The position numbers were made by a program, and so were the translations under genes. Source: Leptidea sinapis (Eukaryota; Arthropoda; Insecta; Lepidoptera; Pieridae). Taken from it: DNA of 64,000 nt. Below, one piece after another: positions 26,261 to 41,400 of the stretch. Each line of letters starts with the position of its first letter. The stretch's first letter is position 1. The stretch spans positions 10,663,453 through 10,727,452 of the forward strand of contig NC_066290.1 of NCBI RefSeq assembly GCF_905404315.1. The letters run 5' to 3'. Under the pieces are notes generated by a model that made no database searches, was not told the origin of the DNA, and was given only the letters and a program-made list of their open reading frames with translations.

Positions 26261-26495
26261 CTAGCAAGCCAATCCGCCACCTTCGTTTCTTTCCATTTCA
26301 CGTCGGACATATTCAGCTTGCTTCTCAGTCAGTCCTAATCTAACCACGTCTTGTTCGAACTGCGCTTTCCCGCCAAGACCCACAAGGTAACCATTCAGTC
26401 TCGCCGCCAAATGTGACGTTTGTAGTTTTTTCGAATCAAGACCGAGGCTACGGCACAAGTCTTTGTGGCCTTGAAGTCTGTATTTCTGGTGATAG
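26261..26495 (-). CDS. MsrA: MsrA exon 5, C-terminus and stop
   Basis: The acceptor GCTTACAG precedes 26495. The first base completes Asp of AEDYHQKY; 77 codons follow, then TAG at 26261-26263. It contains GHKDLCRSLGL, LNGYLVGLGG and the tail NEGGGLAC. The final Cys, with the Cys in KDLC, are candidates for the recycling disulfides. Confidence 0.95.
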
Positions 26496-29400
26496 CTGTA
26501 AGCATAAAAATAATTTTAGAATATGGAACAGATTGCTGATTTACATCGGGAACTAGCGCCGATATTTGCCATGTGTGGGAGAGCGTAAGTTTAATAATAT
26601 GTATTTTCAACAAAAACGTGAATATACTTGTTCGCGATGAACAAGGAAAGATTTAAATATCATCTCAAAGATTAATATATTTTGGTCTGTCTTAACAGAG
26701 TTAGACTAATTGTTTGGTCGCGTGCAAAGAAGTATAAGAATGAATGAGAAGATCAATGATTGGTCGAGTGTATGGATCTAAGTAATAAAACATCTTGTGC
26801 TAAATATAATAATAATTAATAGGGTCCACGATAGGAAATTTGGCGTCGACCAATAAGTACTTACTCAATAGAAAAATCACTTTCCATTCCAAGCTATATT
26901 TAATATATTATCCACTAATTAAACTACAATTTTTGCCTGTTTTGAAAAATTAAAGCTCGCCCAGTCCACTGAATTGAAGTTTTCTTAAAAATCGAACCAG
27001 TTTTAAAATTAAAGGTTCGAAATCGGTTTGGATCTACTAATAAAAAGATCGGAGGTATTACAAACCGGTTAGTTCTAAATTCAGATCTTACCTGACAAAA
27101 ACAGATCCTACGCTCCTCTTTTGAACATAAATTAAGTATCTAAATATCCATAAAATTTAAATCTTGGCTCGGTCTAACGACTCAGCGATGAACGAAGTTG
27201 AAAAAAAACCTTACTAAACCATTTAACACAGCTATAATGAACTCAATTTACATACTTGTACACCGTAAAATATTAGTTGGCAGTTGAAGTTTTTATTGAA
27301 GTTACTAGTTCTTTAGGCGCGTTATGAAAAAATGATGGGAGTGAAATTTTAAGAAGCGCGCGCATCACTGTAACACAAAAGTAACAGGGTGAAGTTGGCT
27401 CTTACATTTTTTTCGGACGTTTGCGACATTCGATATTTTTTTTTGGTTTCTTCGTCCATTATTAGTATAGGCAAAGGGTTCAAGCCAATACAGCCGTATT
27501 CGTTATTTAATAATTAATTGTCAAATCCTTCGCTGCAAGATTTTTACAATATTGTTCTTTCTACTAACGTAGAATAGCACGAGGAATAAATAATTTTAAG
27601 GATTTTTGCTTCGTTAGGCCAAAGAAGTATAACTTCTTGCGTGCATGCATAAGTACATACATATTTTTTTCGTTTTTTTTAGAGAGGGGGCTAACGGCCA
27701 AGAAGCACACGTGATGGGGTGTGGCGAGGACACGGCTTATTTGCAAACCCTGCAATTGTAAGCCTCGGCTGGAAACTGATAGTAAAATCTATGCCACAGA
27801 TAATCCCAGCCTGACCATGATAAAATACTTACCTGTATGACATGCAAAAAAGATGCAATGTAATAAGAATCCAATTTATTCATCTCGATCTCGTGACGAA
27901 GGTCAAGTAATAAATTGAAAGCAATTGAGACGATCGCACATCAAATTCACGAGCTATATCGTCAGTTATATTCTCTCGGGAGGCCAATTGATACCTACCT
28001 AACTGAATAGCCGAAGATATAACCCCTGAAAGTTAACGATTATTTTAAGTTCGTCCTTCATAAGTCCTCTCCATTGACCCTCTTCTTCTAATAGACCAAA
28101 TTACCAATTAACGATAGATATTCAGAAAGAAGTAAAGGCTCTATTATAGGGGGTGATAATTTGATGCCCTAATTAGTTAGAGAGAAAACTTTCCATCAAA
28201 AGATCTGCCTAATGAATATAGTATGATAAACTTAAGTGGGTCCCAAGCCTCGCACCTGTTAGATTCCGTATCGTGGTATAAAAATAAATATTTTTTACTT
28301 TTTAAATTGTAATGTGTTGTATCATTTATAATCCTAAATTGCCATATTTGTAAAGTAATTTGCAAGTCTATTGTAATAAACCTGTTTGATTATTAGAAAA
28401 TAATGAAATACTTTTGTACTAAGTAGTTACTAAATTATTGGCGATGCGTAGAGAGGTAGGTTCCCTCTGCATCTTCTATTGCATATCACGAAGAGTGCCC
28501 AGAGGAGAACAACTACTAATCACCAATGGGAGGCTTCTTTGCACAGGATGCCGGCTAGATTATGGGCATGACAACGGCGTCTATTTGTGCCGTGAAGCAG
28601 TAATGTGTAAGCATTATTGTGTTTCGATCTGCAGGGCGCCGTAGCTAGTGAAAATACTGGGCAAATGAGACTTAACATCTTATGTCTCAAGGTGACAAGC
28701 GCATGTGTAGTGCCACTCAGAATTTTTCTACTCAGGGTTTTTCAAGAATCCTGAGCGGCACTGTATTGTAATGGGCAGGGCGTATCAATTACTATCTAAA
28801 CTTCATCCTTCATCTAACTGTCAAATACAACATTCATTCATTGACTCTATTCTACTTCAACAACTTGCACACGACACCTGAACTACACAAGAAACTATAA
28901 TTGTAATCCTGTTAAGACAGACGAAATATACATTTTTAAGAAGATATCAATCTTTCTTCATTCATTCACTCTATTCTACTTCAACAACTTGCACACGACA
29001 CCTGAACTACACAAGAAACTATAATTGTAATCCTGTTAAGACAGACGAAATATACATCTATAAGAAGATATCAATCTTTCTTCATTCATTCACTCTATTC
29101 TACTTCAACAACTTGCACACGACACCTGAACTACACAAGAAACTATAATTGTCATCCTGTTAAGACAGACGAAATGTACATCTTTAAGAAGATATCAATC
29201 TTTCTTTTGTTCATCGCGAACATGTATGGATGCTTAGTGAACATGATGGTCGTGATTACAGTCATTAGTTTTTCATGTATACGGCACGTGGCTTAGGTCA
29301 ATTTGCATGCAACTTTGCAATAGAGGATAAATAGAAAGGTTAAGTGCGTGCAATCAATTGATACAATAAAAGGAGTGGACCTTGGCATAATTAACTTATT

Positions 29401-32400
29401 TATTCAGCTCACATTGCACTATTTGATATTCAAATATTATAGATGCATTATTGATAAGTTTGAGTGTTAATGTAGTAGGTTTCAAACTCAAATAGGTGAC
29501 CAGTTACTCCTCATGTTATTATCTATTTATGGTCTCTAAAGCCTTAATAATAATACAAAAACCGTGATTTCATACAGTTACCTAATTTGCTATGTTTATA
29601 TACCATATAATAATACCATATTTGGTACATAATCCGACCATGTGTCAAGGCTTTTTTATGAAAATTAGGGACGAGACGAGCAGGACGTTCAGTTGATGTT
29701 AACTGATACGCCTTGCCCATTACAATGCAGTGCCACTCAGGATTCTTGAAAAACCCAAATATTCTGAGCGGCACTACAATAGCGCTTGTCACCTCGAGAC
29801 ATAAGTCTCATTTGCCCAGTAATTTCACTAGCTACGGCGCCCTTCAGACCGAAACACAATATTGTTTACACATTACTGCTTCACGACAGAAATGTGATCC
29901 TGTGCAAAGGAGCCTCTCACTGGTAAATTAGCTACTATTATTAGGCTTTAAAATTTAATCATTAAATTTGATGAAGAGTAATGTAAATTCTGGCGTTTCG
30001 ATCAAAAAACAACATTGAGAAATAAATAATATACCGCGATATTAAGTATACGTACTCTTCAGCTGGGTAGAAGATGCCTGCTGGTGCTATCTCAGTCCTG
30101 AGCTGTCCGTTGCACCGCTCCTGCATCACCTTATGCGAAGCCTCTGCCAACTGACGCTGTTCCTCCTCGTGGTATAATATCAAGGATTGGTACTGGAATT
30201 AATAGAAAATCTTACACTGGGTGTACCTCGATATGTGTGTGGGAAAGATAATTATTATAACATTATGTTTAAAGTATGATCTATAAAAAGGAAGTATCTG
30301 TGTGACAGATAAGTGTGCTCTGTAGTCTGTAGTTACTGCGAAACTTTTTGTACCGCGGGCTTATTACGGTCTACCAAATAGAAATAAGTTTTTGCTAGGT
30401 TGAAAATTCAATCGAGTGAATCGCCAGCCTAGCGAAACTCTCTAAGAAAAAAGCGATTCACTCGATTGTATGAAGTGAGCAGTCATTGATAGATTGACAG
30501 ATGATGACTATAATCTTATAAAAAACGAAGATAGCCGAAATCCACTACGTTTTAACTACCTACACTTTTTTATGAAAATAAGGCGCGAGACGAGCAGGAA
30601 GTTTAGTAGTTGGTAATTGATACGCCCTGCCCATTACAATGCATTGCAGCTAAGGATTGTTGAAAAACCCAAAGATTCTGAGCGGCACTACAACTGTGCT
30701 CGTTACCGTCTCATTTGCCCAATAATTTCAGTAGCCTCCCATTAGTAGAACTTCTTCCCACTTCGTGGCCTATTGCTATTCTGTAATTAATACCATTTCA
30801 CTCACTGCATGTTTCATACTAAACTTAATTTCAATGTGTACTTAGGCAGTGCCGCCTCTTATTACGTAGTATTTACATCCTCTTTGTGTATCGCTTTTTT
30901 CTTTGAGTTTCGCTCGGCTGCACACATAATAGAATATATCACTAGTTTAATACTAATAGTTATTACATTGTATATATTCAGTACGTCTATATTACATTTT
31001 CAGGAAGTCGTAACCTCTACTTTACTACTAGGTAGTGGTCGTGATAATAAAAATTAGAATCGTGTCTGGTTACTTACAATGTCAGTGTTTCGTGATATGT
31101 ATTGCATTAGAATTTAATATTTTATGGCAGAAGATGAGATATATACACCAGTGGGAGGCTCCTTTGCACAGGATGCCGGCTAGATTATGGGTACTACAAC
31201 GGCCCCTATTTCTGCCGTGAGGCAGTAATGTGTAAGCATTACTGTGTTTCGAAGGGCGCCGTAGCTAGTGAAATTACTGGGCAAATAAGACTTAACATCT
31301 TATGTCTCAAGGTGACGAGCGCAGTTGCAGTGCCATTCAGAGTTTTTGGGGTTTTTGAAGAATCCTGAGTGGCACTGTATCAATTACAATCAGCTGAACG
31401 TCCTGCTCCTCTTTTCCCTTATTTTCATTTAAAAAAAAAGATATTCTGTTGGGTATCAGAATTATCAATAGAACCATGTTGCAAGCCGTGTCTCGGCCAT
31501 GAGACGTTCTTTTTATATTACTTACTTATAACTTTTTAGTTATCTTGTCTTAAGGTTGAGAATATGCATGTTCAAAATCAGTATTTTTTTTATTTGAAGG
31601 TACACATGTCGTAACGTCCTGGAAACAGCGCATGGAAGCACATTCCACAGCTTGGTTGTACGAAAAGAAAGTTCCTTAAAAGTGGACTGTAGAGGAACAC
31701 CAGCTCGTTGGAATGAAATTCTAATTTGTGGCGTATCGTGCGAAGGTGGAATTCGGCGGCAGGAATGAATGAAAGGCTGAACAGATGTTGCGAAGAGCTT
31801 CTTGTCCTGATTAAGTGCGGAACAAGACATAATGAAGCCGAGCCGTTCATTGAGCACTGGATCCCTGACAATTCGAGCAACTCTGTGTTGCACGTGGTCA
31901 CATGGATCGAGCTGATATTGGGGTGTACCAGACCAGAGATGGCAACAATACTCCATATGTGGCCGGACCTGCGCCAGAATGTGAGCCCAGCTACTTCGAA
32001 GACAATTTGGCTTTGCCCTGGAGATGACTGCGCAATTGGCAACCGCTCGAGATTTCGAGACCCAGTGTTCCGATACTAGGAGAGGCTTTAAAGTAGGTGT
32101 TGTCAAAGAGGGGTGATACGACAAATGGGGATTTTTTTGTTGTAAACGCGCAAACTTGAGTCTTCTGTGGGTTAATTTGGATAAGGTTAAAGCGACATTT
32201 CTACGCAACGCCAATGATCTATCCTTTGAACGGATACAATATTCCCGATAACTCCAGCAGCTCTGCGTTGCAGGTGGTCAAATTGTCGAACAATTGGCTG
32301 ATACTGGGGTGCACCAGACCAGAGATGACGGTATTACTCCATGTGTTTTATGGGTTGTAATTCCATGTTGCGTCATAAGCGACACAACCGAATTGAGCTG

Positions 32401-35400
32401 GTTATATATATATACTAGCTGACCAGACAGACGTTGTTCTGTAGATTATTAAAAAAACTGTTTTATAGAAATTTGCCAATAATATTTCAAAACATCAACA
32501 ATTATTTCGGAAGAAATGCTCCCTGTTGTTATAATGAAATTGTTTCACAGCAGAACTGTCAAACCGTGCGTCAATAAATTCTCTCACAGAAAATATGTCA
32601 ATACAAAACAAATATTGGAAATAAAAATAATAATGGGTCCCAAATCGAAATAAAAAGTATCCTATCTCTCAAGTTGGACTAAACCGCACTTCATGAAGTA
32701 ATCCCCATTTAAATCCGATTATTAGTTTAGGAGTTCATCGCGGACAAACAACGTGTCGAGTAATTTATGTATATTAGATATATATATATATATAGTTATT
32801 TAATGAAACATTTACCAATACGAACCATGTACAAACGCACAAACAATTACCTATGAAGGTGCTAAGCTGTACAATAGACTATCTTCGGATATCAAAGATG
32901 CAGGCACTTTTAATTTATTCAAGCTCCGTTTAGCTTAATGTATTACAGATGATACTTCCTTTGTCTAGTCAAATCAAATCAAATCAAAATCACTTTATAC
33001 ATGTAGGTCACGGAAATGACACTTAAGAATGTCAAAACAAAATTTCTTATTGAATCTACCGCTACTTTGTAAAGGGTTGAGCTAATGAGAAGAAGTAGCA
33101 AGAAACTCATTGCCACTCTTTTATATCAAGATTTACATTTCCATCGATTTATAAATCATTTCAATTACAACACTCAAACGTCAAATAGTCAATGCCTTAC
33201 ACGAGTAAGTCAAAAAAGTAAATGTAAATTAATACAAAAGTTATTGAGTACAGTAGCTGCATCATCCACACACACCATAAATAAATAAAGGTATTCTGTC
33301 AGCATTTTATAAGCGATTAGTTTAGAACCAAGTGAAGATTTAGTTTTATACCTATGTTTATCATACGTACCATTCGTAGATTATCATTTATAAATATTGT
33401 TGTATATTCCAAAGACCGGGTTTATAAAGGTTGCAAGTAATAAATTCCATAAATGTAATTTTCATAAAATTAATTCCAGAAGTGAATGTTATCACTTAAA
33501 AAAAACCGACTTCAAAAACTGAAAAGTATCAAAAAACTAAAAATTTACCAAATGGCATCTATTTCGCATCAAACAAAAGAAGAATTACGTAAATCGGATC
33601 ATAAATCTCAGAGTAATCGGTGTATATACATAAAAAAAAATACCGATCGAATTAATAACCTCCTCCTTATTGAAGTCGGTTAAAAATAACAAATTGTTTA
33701 GATTGAAAGAGTGACATCTCAAGTCAATTTCCTAATATACAATTATTGGGGTTGAGCAGATTATCAATTACTGTAAAGTAGATCTTGTAGATGAAGCCAC
33801 AACCTGAGAGTTGAACAAGATATACCAAAATTTACGATCCATGCGTACTCGAACGGTTGGCTCAGTTGGAAAAACGCTCGGACGGAACGTCGCGGGTACG
33901 TATCCCGCACCGGTCATAAATATTTGTTACAAATTAAATCTTTTTTTTATTGACAGCATTTCGTTCTCTTGCGCAACCGTTTTTATAAAATATTACGCGG
34001 TCCTTCCGGGGTGGGGTCGTAGACCCGCATCGCTCGGCTAGTGTCTCAGCCATGCCCGCGTCGAACGTATATCTAACGCTATAGATAAATACGTTCGAGT
34101 GATATTTGCCTACAGTGTTGGGAAAACCTCGCCTTAAATCGTTGTAAGTTTCGTACCTGTCTCTTCAGATTCGTGGTGAGTCCGTATTCATGGTTGGCCC
34201 AGAACATGTTCAGGAGATCACCGTATGTCACGCTCTTCGGGTCGTAATCTATTTCTATCACCTCCGTGTGATCACCTCTGGAAACAAAAGAAAATCGAGC
34301 TTGATTAGTGTGCGAAAAGAGCGTTTTAAATGTAAATCACGGGCGCAGTGCGATGTTATCGAGGTCATATCATAATATACCTTAGGCCTATATAATACTT
34401 AACGTATTGTGTTAGGACACTGTTATGGGTTATATAAAAAAAAACTAACACTATTCCGGGTGATATAAAAAATTAACTAATAAATTCCGTCGCGGCAACG
34501 AACCCCCGCTTGTTTGCATACGATTTATTGCGTATTGGTACAATTGGTAGTAATGTTTATATGATTAATTTTGTCGCAACAAAATATAATTTTCATGATT
34601 ACCAATTTTTACTTAATAATAATTAACTACTTTCACAGCTACGTGAAGAAATAAAAATATCACTAAGGTATTAAATACTCAAGGTATTCATATTTTTTTT
34701 AATTTTGTATTTAACGACAAACGTCAAACTAATTAAAATTAGTGATTAAAGCTGTTCAACCAAAAAAAAAACTAATAATAATAATCATAGTTTCTCAGTG
34801 ATATTATAATACAGATAATTATCTAACATTTTTATTAGATTCGATTTAGGACAAAGAGCTGCCGCTCGACCAAATAAAAAAAAAACATACAGAGCCCTGA
34901 GTAAGGTGGTTTTAAATAATAAGAAATGTTAAAATGAATATTGCAATCACGGACGAGAAAAAAAAATAATGACTTCGTGTCATCTTACATAACAGTGAGG
35001 CACCAAAACAAGCCGGTAAACGTGTAAATACATAGCCCTACCCACGCATACACTTACACTAATACAGGCCGATCGGCCGCCATTATGAGATTTGCCATCG
35101 TCTGTGATAGATCAGTTTGAGTCGCAATAATATATTTTAAAAATGCTGTCGTGCGTTGTCAACAAGTGTAAAAACAATAATATAAAAGTATTTGTGGATA
35201 TATGATTGTTTAAGGAAGAAAAAATTGTGTAACTGGTATACCCCGTAACCGCACACACACTAACATAACGGTGCTTCACTTGCTAATATCACGGCGCGGA
35301 GTCCTTCTTTTTTTACTCGTCCGTGATTGCAATGTTTATTATTATTAGGAATTGAAATAAAAATAGATTAATATGCTTTATTGTTTAAAATAAGAAAGAT

Positions 35401-38400
35401 AAAGTAATTAAAAATAGATTAAGACTCATAATTAACCTCAATATTTTACTACTAACATATTATATATATTCTGTATCGGTCATTATCGTGCCAAAAATTC
35501 GGCCTCATGTTTTATTGATCGTTGATAAAATCAGGCCGCGCGCCGTTGATAGCGCGTGCGCCGGTGTAGCCAACTCTACGGTTTTGTCAGATTGTGGGTA
35601 ATTTTAAATACTTATTTTTCGAAGAGTAAATAAAAAAAAAACATGGGCTGTGCATATATTATACGCTATATATTAGCTTCACCTGTATGTATTAGATTAT
35701 TCAGAGTCAAAGTCAATTAAAACTTATTTAAATAGCCTTAAAATAAGCGCTTTAAAATTGTCATTGTATATTTATTTTAAATTATGGAATCTGGGAAAAG
35801 GAGAGCCCTTGAGAAAAACATACAATAAACTCAACGATCAAATTAGTTTGTAAAGTGCACGCCACAAGTTAGGATATCATCCCCCCCATCTGGATGTGTA
35901 ACGGTCCTCCACAGTGCGGTTTTGAGGGAACTTTTTTCCACGTACTACAAAGCTGTGGAATGAACTTCCTTGTGCGGTGTTTCCGGGACGATACGACATG
36001 GGTACCTTCACAAAAAGCGCCTTCTTTAACTGCCGGCAACGCTCCTGTGATTCCTCTGGTGTTGCAAGAGAATGTGAGCGGCGGTGATCACTTAACACCA
36101 GGTGACCCGTACGCTCGTTTGACCTTTCTTTTCCATAAGAAAAAGTGCTGCATCCAGAATCATGTTCAAAGTTAAAAGCGATTTAAATTTTTCATAAAAG
36201 TAATAAAAAATAATAAGTGAACACGTATAGTGTCCGTGTCGGATACCTTCATAACACGGTCATACTACCCACGATGCAGTCAACATACTCTTGTATTATA
36301 TACTCCACACTATAAGTGCGCTGTGTATATACATATAATATAAGTCGCAGGGATATGATAAAATCAGTAATTTAGTCAAATGTCAACACGGTTTTATCAT
36401 TTCTCGAAACAAATCTAGTGATTTGACCAAAAGCCAGAGTTGGTTCCGTAAAATTACAAAAAGTCTTTTCTTTGGTATTTAAAAACTTTATTTGGTATGA
36501 CTTAGACATAATTTGGTAAGAATTTATTATCGTGTGGCAGGTGGAGGGGGTTGGGAGGGGAAGGGGGAGGGAGGGAGATGTCTTCTGTCCAATGACTCAC
36601 TCCCCCACTCCCATGAAAAGGTTACACACCATTCTCTTCAAAATCAAATTAATGTAACTTAACCTCAAAATAGATAAAAATTTCTCTTAAGGCCAAGTAG
36701 CCTTCCACCTAACCTGTCCGGGTTGGGGTCAAGACTCAAGTCTGAAGCTCGCTTTGCTCGCTTTTACATCCTAAGTTCTTCTAGTCGCGTCACTTATTAT
36801 CATTTCACGGAACCAATCCTGGCAGTTGATCAAATGACTAGATTTGTTTAGAGAAATGATAAAATAGTGTTGTTCTTAAAACATACTCCGTGATTTGATG
36901 AAATCACTTAGGGAATTGATCAAATCTCTGCTATTATCATTTCCCTGCGACATATATATATATATATGTGTGTCATTATGCGCGCGATGAACACTGCAGA
37001 TATAGTTAGTTCTTCTGCTGCTATAGTTATGATGAGACAACTGAACGTAAACTGAACACATGGTCGATAGTAAAATGATTAAGTGTAAAATATTAATTAT
37101 TTAATAAGATCTGGCAACACTAGCGCGTGGATCGTCTGTAATCTACTCCGCGACGACGTCCGTACCTTGGCCTTGTAGGCTCAAGACAACCTTGGCTATC
37201 ACGAATTTACAATGCCGTTACTATTTGATAACACACTTTTATACTTCCGTTTATCAACAGACACGTTTAGTATATTATAAATAAACGACATTTTTAGACG
37301 AGTGTGTCAAGGAATATGTTTACCTTACATCATAAATCATTTCTACTTCTGATCAAATGACAGAGGAAATACTATAGCCTGTCTATGGAGAAAATATTGG
37401 TGACATGACTTGACCTAAGCATAATATATATAAAAGTAGCCAAACGTAAGTGCCACTGGTAAAGAAAGGTGTTACTTTCTTTACCAGAAGGAGGCTTCTT
37501 TGCATAGGATGCCGGCTCGATAATGGGAACTACAACGGCGCCTATTTCTGACGTGAAGCAGTAAGTAAGTAGCAAGCAAGTAAGTAAGCATTACTGTTTG
37601 AGCTAGTGAAATTATTGGGCAGATGAGACGGTGACGAGCGCAGTTGCCTATTTCTGCTGTGAAGCACTATATTAGTAAACATTATTGTGTTTGGTCTAAA
37701 GGGCGCCGTAGCTAGTAAAAATAAGAATAAGAATTAGCATCTTATGTCTCAAGATGACGAGCGCAATTGTAGTGCCGCTTACAATTATTGTGTTTTTCAA
37801 GAATCCTGAGCGGCACTGCATTGTAATAGGCATGGCGTATCAATTACCATCAGCTGAACGTCCTCATCGACTCATCCCTTATTTACATACAAAAAGCCTG
37901 CATACTACCATGCATAACTTATATGGCTGCGAAAGCTGAGCGCTCACCCAAGAAGAGATACTTGTAGTATGTCAGCAGGCAATGCAGCTAGGAGTAAAAT
38001 ACACAGTCATCCAGTAAAGAACAAAAATCCTCACATATCTTTATTATCTAATTGATCAGGAAAAATGGCGATGGATAGATCATATGCTACGCTGCAGTCT
38101 AGAGATGGCCGAAGGCTCTCTGGAACATAAGGACGGCCCTCTAAAATATGGTAGGTTGACATACACTAGACACCAGGCCAATTTTACCTCAAGAGAACTC
38201 TTCAAAATGTAAAATGTAGCCATTGACTTCAGACATATTATTACATGGTTTCTAAAGCGGCTCAGTACAGTTTAGTGCAGTCCTGTTTCAATATGAACTA
38301 TTATGACAGCCACATTTCATGAATGTTCTTATATCTTTTGCAGTTGCAATCTTGTGGTTGAAGAATTTGACTTCCTAAAGGGATGCTACGGTTAAGCATT

Positions 38401-41400
38401 TAAGGACCACATTCAGAGTAACACATCTGCACTATTACAGAATTTGCAATCTCTGAGGCCTAAGATTGAGAGATGTTTATTTAATCTTCAGTGCGCCGTT
38501 AGTGGCCTGATTAGAATGCGTTAATTTTCCCTACTGCCTCATGTGCAGCATTTTTATTGAAGACTTGGATTAGGGTTTAGGAATGGGTTCAACCCAGAGT
38601 GCTACTCCAGAGTTTATAACATTCTTGTGAACATGATGTGTCAAGGCTTAAAAACAAGACTTCTTGGGACATCGCAGAAGAGTTCAGGGCCTAATTGAGT
38701 GGTTTTGGCAATTGCAAGTTCATCAGCGCATTCGTAGCCTTCGATCCCTGCATGTCCTGGAACCCATCAAAGTGTAATTCTGTTTATTTTTGCGGTCAGA
38801 GTTACAGAGTTCAGAAAACTCAGATACTAATTTTATATCAAAAACTGTTGGATTGCTAAGCCGTGAAAGAGTACAAGAGTACAAGGTAGAAATAGTTAAT
38901 TTCGAGGTATTTCCACATCTACAATACTTAATGTTTGGCTTTTTCAAGTATTTACAACGATGCTGAAAGTAATATTGTCGATACTGTTGGTATATCAGCT
39001 TTCAACCAACATTTCTCTTTACATTATTAATGCACTGCCAATCGCAAAACTGAAGCCGAAGTGCACTTTATAACCCCCAGAACAATAGGCTCATTTCTAT
39101 TCCCAACCAAGTTGCTTCATAAGCATTGGTTTAGAGTTAGTTGGGTTTATCCGCTATTCCATAAAGAATTAAGTTAATTTATCAAACGTATAAAAATGAA
39201 TAATATACCTACATATATGTAGGTAATCAATTTGATATAAACAAAAAATCCATTACACATCCTACATAATATTATTACTTATTTGACTTCAAAATAATTA
39301 AATGTTATTTGTTGTAAAGCAATAAAATTCGTAAATGAAGACCACATTATTACAATAACAATTTACGAGCAATTTATATATTCTATTAATAGTGTTATGA
39401 ATGAGGCATTGGATGTGATAGTTAGTTATATAGCATTGTTTACGTTTTGAATAATACGTAGTAAAACGCATTTACACGGGTTTCTTTTACGTAGGTGTTG
39501 CAAACACGTGGGCGTAAATCTTGTTAAAAATATCAAACGTTTGAATTTGAAATACTAGGAATAACATATTTCAGTCCGAGTTTTAAATACGCTCGAAATA
39601 TTAGGAGATTTGAAAGAAGCTATGATATTTATTCACACAAGAGTGGCAATGAGTTTCTTGCTACTTCTTTTCATTAGCTAAACCCTCTACAAAGTAGCTG
39701 TAGATTCAATACGAAAAAATATGTTTTTTGACATTCATAAGTGTCATTTCCGTGACCTACATGAATAAAGTGATTTTGATTTGATTTGATTTGACACAAA
39801 TTTAAATCCTAATTAAATTACTTATTAAGTTATTGTGACAGTATTTCTCTTTGTGTTTCGCTAAGCAACCACGCGCTTTACTATCTACAGATAGAGATAA
39901 ATAACTACCTTCTAGTGCCAGTAATTAGCTGTAAATAATCTGAAGCTGTCCCAATATACCCGATAAGTCATTCTTATCACCTTATATTGGGACGCGTGAA
40001 TTGCAATTTCCATACAAACTTATATCGTTGGTAAGCTATACGAACTCCCAATGACAGACAGTACGGATAAGGTGAGTTAAAAGTCAACGATAGTTACGAT
40101 TTTAATCTCAAGTAGGCCACAACCGGAGATAGAATGAATATTGGGAACGGCCGTTACAGTGTAATAAGCCTTTTTAATTAAAATTTTCTTAATTAGGTCG
40201 TCCATAAATTACGTGAGGTGTTTTTTTTTAATTTTCTGTAGGTGAGATGTCGTGAGATTTTATTCAACCACCTCCCACATGCCCTAATCTCACGTGAATT
40301 TTTCGTGAGAGGTTTCTTATACATATAAACGCGTTGGATTGTTATTGTAAAAAGAAAAAATATATATAATGTAAATTAAGCTATTTGGTATTAAACAAAT
40401 GTGGTGGTTTGACAGTCAGTTGATGTATAATGTCGAAGTATAAATGAAATAATTTTTTTTCGAACGAATTAGTGAACAATCTGATTTTAAATGGACCAAA
40501 ATAGTATATTTTTTTTGTTTCAATCAGAAAAAAATTGCGTGATATTTGCCGAGACCCCCCCCCCCCTCTCTCCAACGTAAGATTAGATGAGATTTGACTC
40601 GACTCCCTCCCCCCTTAAACATCTCACATAATTTATGGACGCCCCCTTACCGATTTAAATCTATTCAAGGGCAATTCTTGCAGGCTAATTGGTATTTTAT
40701 TAAAAATGCGGTCAACCATTCCCAAAAAAGAAGAATGTATTTTTTGCACTTATGTTTGACTTGTCTAGTGTTAAAGGTGTGTATGTCAAACAAACTTACA
40801 TAATCTGACGCACATGCCATTACATTCGCATAAATATATTGAGAGGCAACCGTTAAAATATCTATGTCCTTATAAAACTCCCTTAGGGAAATGTTGAACC
40901 TAGCTGATAAATTAATTATATTCCAGCACGAGTTTTAAATACCCTCAAAATATAAAAAAGGACGATTTTCTTTATATGAAATTAAGAGACGAGACGAGCA
41001 GGACCTTCAGTTATAGTATTTGAAACGCCCTGACCATTATAATGTAGTGCCCCGCTCAGGATTCTTGTAAAACACAAAAATTCTGAGCAAAACAAAAATA
41101 CGATGTTAAGCCTCATTTGCCCAGTAATTTCACTACCCACTTCGCACTTCAGACCGTAACACAATAATGCTTATAAATTACTGCTTCATGGCAGAAATAG
41201 GCGCCGTTGTGGTACCCATAATTTAGCCGAAATCCTGTGCCTCCCACTGTTTAAATTTATTAGAATAGATTCTAGGATCTCACGTGTGAAGGTAGGGCTC
41301 AAATAATATAGATAAAAACGACAGTCATTGTATGCTTGTTGATATTATTGGCGGAGTAAATCATCTGCAGATCGCTTTACAACAGTGAATATAAAGGAAC

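Noticed and set aside
28833..29205. CRISPR array
   Set aside because: The units are contiguous 124 bp copies without unique spacers, in a eukaryotic genome.
30809..31057. 82-codon plus-strand ORF with hydrophobic stretches
   Set aside because: It starts inside the repeated TIR-element end shared with 1.7 kb and has no recognised domain.
33846..33920. tRNA gene
   Set aside because: A and B boxes are present but the spacing between them is short, the anticodon arm does not form and the acceptor stem ends do not pair.
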